NCBI GenBank assembly: GCA_903813345.2
Contig: CAIIXF020000005.1
Coordinates: forward strand, 40,331,394 to 40,395,393
Origin: Owenia fusiformis
Lineage: Eukaryota > Annelida > Polychaeta > Sabellida > Oweniidae
Direction: 5' to 3'
Length of the DNA: 64,000 nt
Position numbers and translations under genes: made by a program. The notes below the pieces were generated by a model, which saw only the letters and a program-made list of their open reading frames with translations, did not search any database and was not told the origin of the DNA. Numbering within the stretch: position 1 is the stretch's first letter; each line of letters begins with the position of its first letter. Positions 1 to 14,350 of this stretch are shown here, piece after piece.

Positions 1-430
1 TGGTGAGATTTGTAAAATTGTGTGAAATGGTGGGTACATATTTACCCTAAGCATTCGTTCGACTTCACTTCTTAAAAGAGAGCAGCTTCGTCTTCAGTAG
101 TTTAACTAGACTCTGCACGCAGGGTAGTACATATTGTAAAGGTGTTTAGAATTGTGGTTATGTATTGTAAAATTGTGTGAAATGGTGTATATATATTGCA
201 AAATTGAGGGTATATATTGCAAAATTGTGTGAAATGGTGGGAGGGTATATATTGCAAATTTATGTGTTATTAGTTGATATGTATTGTAAGGATGCGAAAT
301 AGTGGGTAAATATTGTAAGGAGTATTTGAGACAGTGAATTTGTATTGTTAACATCTGAAAAGGTGTTTCGGTATTGCAAAGTGTTGTGGGTTTGTATTGA
401 AAACGTGTGGCCATATATTGCACGGAACCT
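1..430. repeat. degenerate AT-rich minisatellite at the window edge
   Basis: Short degenerate units built on the words tattgcaaaattg and tgtgaaatggtg recur about ten times at irregular spacing of roughly 25-45 bp. A non-repetitive patch of about 75 bp lies at 45-117. The open frame crossing it on the minus strand (106-423) is low-complexity and repeat-derived, so I do not call it a gene. The array probably continues to the left of the window. Confidence 0.6.
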
Positions 431-3400
431 GTCTAGAAATACACTACCCGGATGATCACATTTTTGGCGAAAGGGATATTTTCAAAGAATGCAAATGTTA
501 GACCCAGAGCCTGTACCATCTCTTGAAGTAAAAGTAGATAAAGAATGTCTGTGATAAATCCAAATGATTATAATAAATGCATATTCCAACGACACGGCAA
601 CCTGTTTATCCTGATTAGAAAAATGTAACATACTGATTTTTGAGGTGGGTGTTAGTTTTATGATACTTTGAAGATTTGTTAAGATAATTCAATTTGGATA
701 ACAAGAAGATATCATATTATGCACGAATGGAAACAATCTCTTCAAAAGCGAGTGTATTGAGTTGACCGTGTACCATTGGATACGGCACCATTGTTTAAAA
801 AGTCGTATTCGATGGTTAAGTAAAAATAAGCCAAACGTATGATAATTTCCATTGATTATAAAAATCTTATACTTTTGTCATGACATCTTATGAATATCAC
901 CACTATTGAACAAAGAAACTTATTTCATTTTTAATTTGCGCATTTTTTATTGGCACAGCCTGTATTTCTGTTGATACATATGATATTACATTGTTTTTTC
1001 TACATGAGATAATTTTCGAATTGTGCCTATAAGTATAACGTGTTGGTACACATATTCAGTACCTATATCCATGCACTGCTTATGTAGGGGCTTGTTGTAC
1101 TTTGACATATTGCTGTTGATGCTTTGTCATGATGCAGCGGACAAGACAATATGCGATAATCTTCAATAATTATAAGGCTTATACTTGCCTAATTTGGATA
1201 ATTGTGCCCAAGTTAGTTCAACGGTTAGCCTCCGTATATATTACGATGTTAATTGAACTTTAATTAACCCATTAAGCCAACAGATGTATGAACACTGTGC
1301 AACTCCACGCCTTTTAATTATTTCAATATCGAAATAATCCTCCCATTATAACTATTATTGATAATTGGAACTGCATCGTATTTCTCAAGTCCATATAATT
1401 TCAAGACATCGATCATATCCCCTCTTAATAAAGATGGCTCTTCAAAATGGTTTCAGTTCAGTAGAAATTAGAAAAGAGCGACGCCATAGAGTAGCAAATT
1501 CCATCCAAAATAGACTTGTTTCTCAAATTAGATGAACAATTTGAACTTCAATTGAGTTATCATTTTTCATTTCAACATCATATCCGAAAGGCAAGGCGAT
1601 ATAATATTTCATTTTGGATGGACTTTAAATTCTTGTTCATTTTTTCGCATTTTGATTGTCATTTTGAATTTCTATGAGCACTCCTAATATTAAAGGCGAT
1701 AAGATATACGCTGAACTATTCAATCATTTAAAAGGAATAAAGGTAGTCCTTGCATTGTAGGAATTAAAAAAGGTGAACACCTAAATTGGTTTTTTATAGG
1801 CACAAACTTTTTGTATGTCTTACTAATGTAATATCAAAACTGCATGCAGTGACTCAGCTTGGGTTTCAAAATTCATGATTTTACAGAACACTGCTTTTTT
1901 GAATAACAATTTTGCCCACTATTTCCCCAAGAGACGGACGGACCAACGGACGGCTTCACTAGATCAGTCGTTTGGACGACAATTGTACCATGTATCATAT
2001 AGAAATGAAGACTTGTGTAGAATTATTCCCCACTCCATACGTCAATCAAACAAAAAACTTATAGGCCATCGTGTTTAACAAATGGACACTGACCTATTTT
2101 TAAAAAAATGGAACTGATGCGACTGACACCAGGTTGTGTTACAAGGCCAAAGAACCGAGCAAAAGAGTAGCGGCTTATGAGGTCAGGGGTGTGAGACGAC
2201 AGGGCGGTGTGACAAAAACTGACAACTATATCATCTAGGTGAGATATCCTGTGTATAATTTACATGCTGCTGCATCGCACAGGTGAATGGATACGTGACC
2301 TGTCGCCAAGCATACTTTCGCATTGTACGTTAGTAAATGAATAGGCAAAGGTCTTAGAAATTAGCTAGCATCTAATGAGTGTTATGATCTGTTATCCTTG
2401 GTGATCTAATTCTGCGATTCCCATGAGTCTTATTCTTAAATGCAGACCTATTTGATGGAAAGCTGGGATACAAACCGCCAGCGGTAAAATCCGCCACATT
2501 GAAATAAACCATTCGACACAAAAAGAACCCGATTTATATTTACGCCTTGAAAGGGTAGGCTTTTCGGATATGCTTGGTTGATCTTGTCCACTGAGGTAAA
2601 GTGTTTTAGATATTTGATTTATTACACTTGTCAAGTCGAATGGCTTGTTCCCCATGATGTGTGTGGCAAGTGGGGATCAAGTTTCTTGCTGCGAGGCACA
2701 AACAAGCCAGCCAAGCAATCTTTCATGTTAATTTAATTAGCAAATTAAGTTCATTTGTAACAGCAATGAGACACGCCTGAGTTAAGATGGCTTTAGACCA
2801 CAGCAGCTAATCCAGGGGCCCCTGATTCAGGGGAAACATTCCAGCATGTACAAGTTCACCGACACCAACGATTGGATCGTCTTTGAACCTTTTTGCAGGA
2901 TTTTAAATCTTTAAAAATCAAATCCACGTTAATACTTTTTTGATACAAGATCTAAAATCAGATTGGTTGCAAGGTCTAAATTCATTTTTCATAGGCCACA
3001 CTTTTTTCCAAGAAAATACAACAAAAAGACTATAATGAGGTTGTTTAGCACGTAATTATAACAAGGAATGGCTCACCAATCTTTCCTTATCAGGCAAAAT
3101 GATGGCTGAAGAATGATAATGCGAGATAAAGAGCTTTAAAACAGCCATACAGTACATCAGAAGCTTGTTAATATCCAGTTGCAACCAACCTTTGACCCAG
3201 AGAAGATATATTAGAAGCGCCTGTGGACTGTTAAAGACTACACGCATGGCTAACTAAAGTTGACTCTAACCATGCTAAACGCGCCATTTTACAACTTCTG
3301 ACTGCACCAAAGACGTCAAGAAGTACATACGATAGAGCACTGCATTACTGTTATCATCATGCTTTTTGAACTCAGCTTCCATCTTCTTGTCCAATCATGC

Positions 3401-4485
3401 AGTTTGTGTATCTTCGACGCCATGCAATCGGATGAAAATGTTTACTAGTAGTACTTCAAGTCAAGTGGTTATGCATTGTTCAAAATGATTCAGAAATTTC
3501 GTTATATCACAACTTCATCATGGATCTTTTGATACCTTTGTACCAATCTACCAGACCATTATATCAAGAAGTTCCTAGCTATTAGTCAGTAAATGCTGCC
3601 TAATCTCTCTTTATTTTCACTTTTACAACATGTCTTTAAGATAATAACATCCTTATGCCATATATTTTATGTGTTTGAACTACTGCTATAGATTTCTGGT
3701 GGAAGTGGAAATATTGGGCAAGGTGCAGCTCAGGTAAAGATTATCTTTTCATTATCACAGGCTACCTTTCATCTTGTTAATGAGCTATGTACATTTAAGA
3801 ACAAATTTCCCGTATTCCAAACATTCTCTTATATTTTAGACAAGGGTGTTGCAAAACTAGTCATGCTTGACTGACAACGTTGCCTTATCTCCAGACGAGT
3901 CATTTTTCATGCATACAAACCTCATTACCTGTTTAATTGGCACAATGTAAATAAAACTTGCAAAATATTTCAAGAACCAGTCACAGATTTCTAATTTACA
4001 ATCCTAAATACGTTTTTTATCAATTTTTGCAGACAACCATGAGAGAGGGCTCTTAGTGGATGGCCTCCACGCAGCATCAAGTGGTCATATATACAATGCA
4101 GGTTTCCCACCCATACAGGCGTATATATCTTCTTGGAGATTACATGAAATGGCGTTTAAATATGACCGTCTTAACCCCCCAATATTTCAAGTTACTTATC
4201 TACCTTGCCCGAGGCTATGAAATAATTAGAACTCTGCAATGGTCTAACAGCCAAACTTAACCCCATTCGTCCGTCGTCGACTCAAAGAACACTTATTCTT
4301 CACCTCACTTGCAGGGTTACATTATTGTATATCTATTAAAGTATGAATCACAATGATACATTGTGATGGAAGTAGAACCTGTTGAGGATTAGGTATAACG
4401 ATTCGATCGGTGGGTTCATATTGCATTATCATTTCTGCTTTACTTGATCTGGGCCATCTTTTCCTATGTAACGCATTAGGTTATA
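431..4485. other. intergenic, no gene seen
   Basis: Four kilobases of AT-rich sequence. Only short open frames of under 90 codons occur, none with a recognisable domain or with splice sites joining them into a longer frame. The 87-codon minus-strand frame at 2392-2655 resembles nothing I know. No tRNA or repeat array was recognised. Confidence 0.5.
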
Positions 4486-4783
4486 TGTCATGATTTCTTA
4501 ATATTATTAAGGTAATTGAGCACTTTGGTTCTGTATGTCATGATTCCTTTATATTATTAAGGCAGTTGCGCACTTTATTTTAGTATGTCATGATTTCTTT
4601 ATAATTATTAAGGTAATTGCGCACTTTGGTTTAGTATGTCATGATTTCTCTATATTATTAAGGTAGTTGCGGACTTTGTCTGGTTCTGTATGTCATGATT
4701 CCGTCTATATATTATTAAGGTATTTGCGCACTTTAGTTCTGTATGTGATAAATACTTTATACTATTAAGGTAGTTGCTCACTT
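4486..4783. repeat. six-copy tandem repeat, 50-bp unit
   Basis: Six head-to-tail copies of a unit of about 50 bp containing atgtcatgattt, tattattaaggta and ttgcgcacttt. Copies differ by scattered substitutions and by small insertions, for example an extra dinucleotide run in the fifth copy. The last copy is the most diverged. It lies about 2.6 kb beyond the 3' end of emx. Confidence 0.85.
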
Positions 4784-7430
4784 TCACAAAAAGTTAAAAA
4801 CAAAATATGAGGGGAATGTTTAAACATTCAACAGAAATATTTAGCAGTCAAATAATCATGTACTGGGTTGTATTTTATTGAAATGATGATGTCTACTACT
4901 GACTATATTTGCCTCTTCACAACTAAACACCATGATTGATTAACAAAATATATTTAGATTTACTACATTTCGATATACTAATACTTCAATTTATATATCT
5001 AATAGACTAGATGCGAGTAGAAATAATCTTGATTTACGTCATTAAGTCAAAGCGATGTCATATTTGAAATCTACATGTGAAAGTACATTTAGAAATATGG
5101 TTTAGAAAATTGTTTATCAACTTCGAATATTTTTTTGAAAATGTTACTTCTAGTTCGAGGAGATTCCCCATGGACCCCGTGTTATAAAATCACAAAAAGT
5201 GAAATATCTTGTCTTGTTTTGGACAGATCATATTTTATTTTACTGGACATGTTTTATGTTCAAATTCCCACAAAGTCATAAAAACTTCAAATCATTCATT
5301 CCTTTGTTGTACATGGAAACAGTATCGTCTGCAGTAGAGGTGATTTGAGTAACTTGGGAATTGGGGTATTATACCTAGATGTGTCTCGTTAAATAATGAA
5401 ATATATATATATGGTAACGACACGAGGTGTATTATAGTGGTTTCGGGCAACAAAACATAACACATTTTATATTCATACAGTAAGATAAAATCTATTTTAT
5501 AACAGTCTTATACTATACATGTACATCTGGATTGAGAAATGTACATACTTGACATTGATTAATGCAAATGATATGTAGATAGCAATATATTATTAAGTTC
5601 AAATAACGATATCTATACGTGGAATTTACATACATTGTAAGTTTTGTAGTATAAGTATAAGGATGTTTTACAAATGACTTAACACTTAAAGTAGTATAAA
5701 AGGTTTTTGATCTTGTAGTGGTATCATATTCCCACATCAAAAACTGGTGGTTACCGTATCTACTTCATCATACGATTGACATAATATGCGTAATAGCTGT
5801 AATCAGTATGGTACAAATCCCGTCAGTAAATACATGAAATATGTTTAGAGACAGATGTTCAAAAATAGAATGTATTGTACACTTCTGGGAGAAATTAATA
5901 TAAAAACTATATATAAAAGTGCAGAGTGACATCACATCTGATATTGTTCACCCAAGGTCTAATGGTAAGCTCCCCAGATGGAGCTTGTGATTGAACACGC
6001 TGGTGGTCTCTTTTGGCTGATAACGAATTATTTGTGATGATGATGCTTACTAACCATAACTCCCTTATGAACATACATAATGCACCATTGACTCCTAAAC
6101 TGAGTAAAAACATATGACTTTTTACATGATGATTAACAGATATTGTAACATTCTTGTTTAACAAGCAAATCATCTCAATTGTAGCTCTTTACACGAAAGA
6201 TGTTTCATTTCAGGTCATATCTCAAGTAATTGTAGTCATTTTGTGTAACATAGCTCTCCAAATTTTCATCATCTTTGCTTTACCATCATTCAAACTGTTA
6301 TTCTATCATATAAAATAAGTACTTAGTTTCTGGGTCCTTCATCACTGAAGTGTTTACTTTTCAAGTACCAAAAATATATAAAGAGTTTTGGAATTAAAGA
6401 CTTGATTGTTGAACTAACTTCCTAAGTAGGTCTAAGTTCTAAATAAGTAAAAATTGATTCAATATTATACCTTATCTTGTAAAGCTCACTTTAATAAGTT
6501 TCCTGTTGATATTTTTGATACAGTAATGTTTGTATCTAGCAAGTGCTGATGGAAACCATCAGTAGAACACTTGCTAATGTTTCCTATTGCAATTCAAGAA
6601 ACAATCATCTTTCGACGGTCAGCTTTCCACGATATACCAACAAACTGTCACTGATCTGGAATACCAGTTATAGGAAACGGTATGTTCTTTACATATAGCT
6701 ACTTTTAGCTAGGGTTAAGAAAAATAGCAGACAACGTTTTAAATTGGCATTTTGTGCATTGGCAAAAAAGTTAGATGATCAAATTAAATCTTGATATGTA
6801 CAACGACTATCAACACTCAATTTCTGGAAGAGAATAGTTATATACAAACGGCAAGCCAAAATACAATGAGTGTGTGTGCTAAAAAGTCATGAGTAAAAAT
6901 GTAATATTGAAATAAACACTGACAACTTCTGTCGTTTAGTTTGACTTGCCGCTCCGATATCGTCTGACCACTGACTAGAGTTTTGATAAGTTTGTCATTT
7001 GACAAGTTGAAACATTGCCAAAACAATAATGACAATCTACATTCTTGTTTTAAATAGATGCTGGTGCTAAATGAAATTACAAATGATTTAATTGAAGTCC
7101 ACACCATGTTTGCTAATTAAAGTAAACAATTTGAACAATCTCATCATAAGTCATATAGAGACATTTTTTCATAAAACACTGTTTGGCATATTTGTTCGAA
7201 ATGCTCACTGTAGTGACATGTTATACCATTGAAATGTTAGGCAATATGACAGTTCTCCAACATTTACGTATCCCATCCACTGTAACCATTGATTTTGCTA
7301 CTCAGTGCCGCCATCTGACTTGTAAATGACATAGATCTGAGACAGTCTACGTCAACACTGTAAAGCCAACAATACATCTTATTACCCTTTACATCATGAG
7401 GGACATTGTCAAATCCTCAATGAACGTGCC
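4784..7430. other. 3' flank of emx, no further gene seen
   Basis: AT-rich sequence with only short open frames (75-89 codons at 5513-5740, 5907-6173 and 6838-7107), which are expected by chance at this base composition. The part nearest 7430 should contain the emx 3' UTR on the minus strand. I found no clear AATAAA close to the stop. Confidence 0.45.
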
Positions 7431-10400
7431 TCAACAGACGTTCAATTGGTTGGTTTCAGCACGCCATTTACTAATATGATGTGCAGTTTTGGAATTCTGA
7501 CCCTCTTCATTGTCCTCGTCACTTTCACTGTCACTATCTCCACCCTCAGATTTCTGCCTTTTGTGCTTAGTGCGACGATTTTGAAACCAAACCTTCACCT
7601 GGAATAAGACGTGTAGTTATAGATATGCATAGCATTTTCAGTTTTTGAAGAGTTGGAGTAAATAGATTGCTTTTGCGGCTGTTCTTTTGCTAACAAGGTG
7701 TCACATTATACCCCATTACTGCTAATGTATGTTGCCAAATCAGATCTGCTTAGTTTCACCCTACATCAGTTGGTCACAGCCCATCAAAACCTTAAATTCT
7801 TTGTCTCCAAAAACATTAATTATCCGACCTTCAAGAAGGTACCTAAAGGTCAGTCCAAAGAGCAACTTATATAACGTATGTTTACTTACTTGTGTTTCTG
7901 TGAGGCTCAGGTTCGATGCGAGTTCTTTGCGTTCTTGGCCAACAACATAATGGTTTTTCTCGAATGCATGTTCTAGACGCAACAGCTGCGTCGGGGAAAA
8001 TGCTGTCCTGATCCTCTTTGGTTTACGGAATGGTTGCAGCAATAAACCAGCCTCGGGACCTGAAGTTTAGAAATGGAAATTTAGCCACCCTGGATTTACG
8101 GATCTTGATTCACAAGGTTTCACTTGTTCTGACATCACCAAGTGGTGTAATAACCACATTGGAAGTCGAAGATGGGATTGACAAGAAAAACTATTCCCTC
8201 CAATAGTTTGACATTGCATTTTTAAATAAGAGCTCTATATCAGGCTCTGTCACTCCCTGAGGTACAAAACCAGCGTGTGTATATATGGAGGGGGGGGGGG
8301 GCTTAAATAGAAAGCTAAAGGGAAAATAAGATGAATGTAAGGTTTCGAATTCATGCACGCCAAATGTATTTGGGTGGGCATTTCTATGACATATATTACA
8401 CATCAATCATAAGGAGAAGAATGACTACGTTGTTATAATATCTCTACATTAATTATATTTATTGTCAACTTCTCATGTGCTATTGCATCAACTAATATAT
8501 GATTGTAATCGAATAACTATTATTGTCAGACTCTTGCTGCCTAACAGGTATATTTACTATAATATTAATATGTTGAATTACATGTCTAATTGTTCTGATA
8601 TAGAACACCTAGTGTCTGCAGGCAGTCAAGCTGTATATTCTCAATACCATTGCATACTAATGACCATATTAGGTTGAATTGATGTTCATTAGAAAATGAA
8701 ATGTTCATTAATTAGCACAGTAACCATGGAATTATTGTTATATGCAGACACAATAGTTGTAATGTTAATTATGTCGTGAGTTAGCCGACACCTTACCAAA
8801 CCAAATGAGGATATATTCAACTATTTTGTTTGATAATGATGACAACGGGATCTGCGGTCAAAAACTAAACAATAGATGCATTTCCAAAAGACATGTTTCC
8901 ATTCTGGTACTTCTTATAATAGAAGAAAATTGACTTAGTTTGATTGAACAATAATATTGACATCCCTGAATAATCCCAAAATATACTAAGATATTTGCAG
9001 ACACCAGATACTTATATCCGTAAAACAATATCTCTATTGTAATCCTTCCTTTTATAATACAGATCTCGGTAAGCCAAATATGATATCATTATCATTCATC
9101 AGTACATGGACAAACTTTGTTATTTTAAATGGATTACATTAATTTCAGATGAGAAAAGTAGAATTTTTCTGATAAACCCAGCGGAGTCGCCGAATATGAA
9201 ATCCACTTTTAAGTTTCAACTGAAAAATATTTTCTTCTTCTTTTCTTCAGTTCAACATATCATCTTAAAACGCGTGACTGTCACTAAAATCAGCGAGTGA
9301 GATGTTATAAAATAAATTATAAGTGAGTTTTCTGAATTGCAGCAACAATACCCATGTTCAGACCGCATGTGTTGTTGATGGTGCATTTAAATAGTATTGT
9401 CTTCATAAATTTTATATTCATACATAAAAGAAAAACTTGTCAATATAATTATCATACTTTCAAATCCCACGTTTGATGATACACTCTGTGGAAATTAATT
9501 GAAAACAAATAAATCTGTGTCAATGCAAATTACTTTTTAAGATTCCTATTAGATATGCCAATCAAAGTCAGAATATTGTAATCTAATTTTTCTTCCAGAT
9601 GCATCATGTTTGTTATAGCCGGAATTGATAATAGAAAATTAACCAATAAATATATGAGGACATGTATTCACAACTTAACCACAAAGCAAAAAACAATGGG
9701 TCTGTCAACGGCACCTGACGCTAAAGGTCTGTGTATAACTTCATCAATTTTCTAAAGCAAATCATCTTTATAATTTGCTTCAATAATTGTTCTAAAAATC
9801 CGACCATGATACGGTGTGTTTTGACAAATAGGAAACTTTGGGACTTTAAACTTAGATAGGCAGGAGATCTCATAGACCGCACAAGGTTTCCTAAACACGA
9901 ACAAACTATATTGATAGCGGCACTTAAAATAACAGATTCCCTCTAGGAAATCTGAGAGAATAATGTATATCCTTTGATACAATCCTAGCGATGTTTAACT
10001 TATGTGTTATTCTTCTTTTCTGCTTGATAAAACAAATAATATTTATTCTCTGATTCTACAAACGGATTACAGTAACAAGGTTGTTGAAAATAAATTCATT
10101 AAACAAAAATGAAACACCTGTAAAAGTTCCACTTTGATGTTCCCGCTTTGTATACATACTTTTATATGTAATTAATTTGAAGCAAAAAATGCGTATTAAA
10201 AATTCAAATTAAGGATATTAAACTGGACTCTTATATCAGGAAATAAAGTGTCACGTAATTTTTTGTTTTTTATGGCACACTAATCCATGAAATGAAAATT
10301 GAACTGCATAAGTTCTTTATTTTACTGTTGATTCCATTCATACTCGTGGACAGTCTGACAAATCACTCGTGGACGCACGAGCGGCAATATTTGAGGAATA

Positions 10401-13400
10401 CAAATTCAAGAAAACAATTAAAAGATATCTCTGTGGTAGAATATGTTATATAAATTAACAACAAATATCAATCTCAAACGGATGTTACAAAAAACCACAA
10501 TGCATTAACTTGTACATCAGAAAGTACAAAGGGCAAAATTAGAGAAACACCAAATAAATAGATTTCTGTGGCTCGACTTGGGACTGTGAATATGCCAAAG
10601 TAAGTTCACCCTGGGATTTGAATCTTACATGAACTAAGTCGAACGACCGTGAAATTCTGTTTAGGCAAGAGATTAATGACCAATTTACTCGCGAAATGAA
10701 AGGGCTGGGCTAGACTCCACGTTTGCATTAGAAAAATACTTTTCAATTGAATAATGAAGTATATATATGAACCAGTTCTTTTGTTTGCTGATATAATCTA
10801 ATCTAAAACATTTATTGAACTGATTAATCCATCCGGTCGATCCTAGGTTTCAAAATGTTCGTGAAATTGGACTGTAATTGATTACCGTGCCCATCGCACG
10901 CCTAGACTCTATCTGACCAATAATGCATCAATTGCTTTCAATAATCTCTCGGGGATTCGAGCAGTTAAAGTTAGACAATACAATTAAATTCCAATTAACC
11001 AATTTAGATCTCAGTCTGATGTAAAAATCATTTAAGCAAAAATAAATGCTGAATTCACATGTTTTACTCTCATGATGTCAAGTGGGGATGTATCAATGTA
11101 TGCAAATATAATTTGGGCTAACGTTGTATCTGTGCCAATATGAAATTCAGTATTTAAAGACATATTTGACATAGTTAAACTTCCAAAGAGGACACTTAAA
11201 ATATACAAAAGAAGAATCAATTCTAAAAAAATATACTACTTATCAGTATTTTAATTTTCATTATTAATAAATATCCATTCATTCATTTTGATGGGAACTA
11301 AAGACAATGGAAAATATGTTCCAACACCTAGACAATTAACCAGAATGAGTAGACAGGTATGCTCATTTACCTTGATATATGACCAATTTGAGAAGAGTGT
11401 TTGGCACATTTTGATTCATGTTGTCTTAATTTAAAGCCAAAATTGAGGTTAACTTCTTCATTTTATCGGGCATAGAAAACATTAGAACATTGGAATTACT
11501 GAGTTGCATTTGATGCAGTAAAACCTCCAGATCTTAGGATTGTGCTGTTTCTTAGATTGCAAAGAATTAAAAAGCAATATATAAAGTTGTTATGGCGAAA
11601 ACAGGCGCTTAATATGGATCCCAAGTTGATCATGGGGTCGAGTAGTAAAACTGCTGGGCCTGGCCCGACTTCGCCCTCTGAAACACTATGAATTATGTCA
11701 GTATGGCTTGCAATTAAGCCCCATTAGGCTGATATGTTTCACTGGTCAAAGGATCATCAAAGACTTACTAATCACGTTAATCTCATGCGGTAAACCCTTA
11801 ATTGCAACCAACGTGACACATAACTGGACATTTCATGAACGCAAAAATCACTCTGTCATATATAGGACCCAAATAATATATATTTGTTTTACAGTTAATT
11901 TAACTGCAGTAAATTTTTGAAATTCGCTCTTTTTAACTACTTACTACTTAGTTAACTTAATTTAAGTAGATTACCAACCCAGAATGTCGAAAGGGGTCAT
12001 TATATCGGCCAATGTTTGCTTGTGAAGATCACCACACTTATATTCGCATTTATTACAAACAGTGGATTAATTGGTTAAAATAAAAACAACACAACATGTT
12101 AAAGTAATTATGATGACCACTTTGGGCACTATTAGGTCGGTCTGGTGAGCCCTTCATTACGTCTGGCCATTCGATGTTCCCTTTGATCCCCGTCTGTGGT
12201 GGCTGGTAAACCGAATTATCTCCAATAATTACAGCCATCCAAACACATACCCGACATAGTTTAGAAAAAGGTAAACTACAAATTCAAATTCGATACTATT
12301 GATGATGGTGTTTTATTGTGGTCAATATTCATCCCACTGATTACATCAATTAAGAAAACCGCTACTTTCCTGTGGCCGAATTTTCAATTTCTGGGGTACT
12401 AATGATTACATGTTTTCGAGAGGATTGTTTTGATCTCTTATTATGTCAAAAACTTCAAACCAGCCACGGAACTTAGTTCCCTTGGTCCTGCCTTTTGTCA
12501 AACCAAACGAACCAGAGGAAGGTGATGTCGAGTTGTAGACATACTATTTTAAACTGAGTAATATTTTAGTTATTTTAGGTGCTAAATAAATTCACCATCT
12601 CACAACCCCAAAATGTTGAACTAGTGTAATAAATATTTTCATTTCTGATTGATTTACGGTTATAACTTTTCTGATTGTTATCCTACATAATATCTGATTT
12701 TGATTGGAGGGTTTATTTATTAATTTATGTCTATTGTTTAGTTTAGTAGGGATTATGGTGCTGATATCTATGACACTAAAGTAATGTATTGCATAATCTA
12801 CCATTAAAAGGTAGCTCATGCAAACTAATGTTTTAAGAAGATTTAAAATTATTTTTCATATAGATTTCAATAATTTAAATATATACACTTCCATTTTTTG
12901 TCCCATTAAATCAACAGTGCAAATATGGTTAATATGTTTCGGAATAAAACTCGACATTTCTTGGAGAACATTTGGTTATAGTTACTAAGAAAATGTGTAA
13001 AAAATGTTGGTAGGCGTTCTTGTTAACAATTTGATGACAGACTGACACCAGATAAATTATTTTTTAGACAACAAAAATGTATCATTTTGCTGACAGCTAA
13101 GGGGAAATATTGTTGTTTACAAAATACTGAAAAATGTTATCAAACAATTGCTAATAAAAGATTACATATTTATAAGTAATTGGGAAATTCACGGATATCA
13201 TTGGTGAACTTTCTGTATCTAATATCAAAATATAATAAAAACAGAAATGCCCTATCTGAGTTTTATTTGTAATTTTGTTTATTTTCCTCATAATGATTCA
13301 GATGGGATTCACCAGTTGACATTATTGTATTTCCAATGTGCCCGGTAGATTCTCAGTATTTGGTTAACATTGATCATGATTACGAGGCCGAAAATACATG

Positions 13401-14350
13401 GGATATATAATATGTGATTATTTTAGTTGACTCTTTGGCAAGGAGCAAATTATTCTACCACCAACAACAAACCAAAATTAAATAAATACGACATGCATCA
13501 TTATATAAAATAATATCCCACATTCCCATTCGTGTTATCACCAAATATTATTAAAATGTACATCATGAATATTTTCTTAACTTGTCAAAACATTTTAAAC
13601 CTATATCTCATCAAATTTCTTTTGTACTGTACTTTTAATAATAATTTAAACTAAACAGTTATAAGTATTAAGCTATATTTTATCTCCACATATTTGAATC
13701 CCTTGTGTAAATATCACCGAATAAGATGAGAAGAAAATTTAATTGAATGATATAATAAACTTACCACCGAGTCTTGGGTGAAGTAATTGTCTCCCCATAA
13801 GCCAGGGGAAGAGGGTCATCTCTCGCGAGGAATGGGGTCCCATTAGCATTTGATTGTGCAGGGGGTGAGGACCAGTTAGGGGTAGAGAGAGACCAGGATG
13901 TCCTGGGACATGGTGAGGCATATGCACGGGCCCACCTGGACCTGGATGTCCGCCCATACCATTTAACGCTGGGTTTGGGACGGCGAGATGGCTCCATCGG
14001 TGCCATTCTGCAGCAAAGTTCTCACCGATGGACAGTTGTAGGTTTTTGAGTCTGTTAAGTCCTATGATGTCCCTCGAAGCATTTAAAGTTGAATGCAACA
14101 AGGCTTGTTGGCCAAGGGCATCCAACCCCGGTAATTGTTTATCATGTAGGTGAGAAGCATGTGCGGGTAACGATTGTTTGCGGGACTCTGGTCTCAATTC
14201 GGATCTGGGACTGCGACTTCTGCTCGGACTAGGGCTTCTTTGTTCAGGAGTGGATGATTTCTCTGGACGCCCGATCAAACTGTCTATCGAAAAACCACTG
14301 GAACGTTTTGGTATTGGTACCTGAGGAATCAACTTAGACGTCACTTCCAT
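7431..14350 (-). CDS. emx: Emx (empty spiracles) homeobox transcription factor
   Basis: Sequence-specific nuclear transcription factor. In bilaterians Emx/ems proteins pattern the anterior nervous system and head. Coding exons, in transcription order, are 14350-13765, 8059-7890 and 7598-7431, giving 307 aa. Exon 1 has the family N-terminal motif GFSIDSLIG (residues about 18-26), Ser/Pro/Arg-rich and Pro/Gly/His-rich linkers, and the PBX-type hexapeptide region LFPWLMGRQ near its end. Exon 2 begins the homeodomain with [20 protein letters not shown] and [15 protein letters not shown]. Exon 3 supplies helix 3, [16 protein letters not shown]. An acidic stretch follows, then [12 protein letters not shown], matching the HHINRWRIATKQ-like tail of vertebrate EMX. 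The intron between Q and V of helix 3 is at the position known from vertebrate EMX genes. Both junctions close in frame (phase 1, then phase 0). The start ATG has A at -3 and begins the family motif region. Confidence 0.96.
8060..13764 (-). other. emx intron 1 (5.7 kb), possible regulatory sequence
   Basis: No coding exon was recognised. The donor is gtaagt after 13765 and the acceptor is ttcag before 8059. A segment at about 10800-11020 is less AT-rich than its surroundings. It is dense in homeodomain core sites, including TAATCC at 10825-10830, the nearby taattgatta, and several AATTA/TAATT words, plus CCAAT words. This is what an autoregulatory or anterior enhancer could look like, but it is only a composition-based impression. 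Confidence 0.35.

Noticed and set aside
13761-14006. 81-codon frame overlapping emx exon 1
   Set aside because: A shadow in another frame; the emx frame is supported by family motifs and splice phase.
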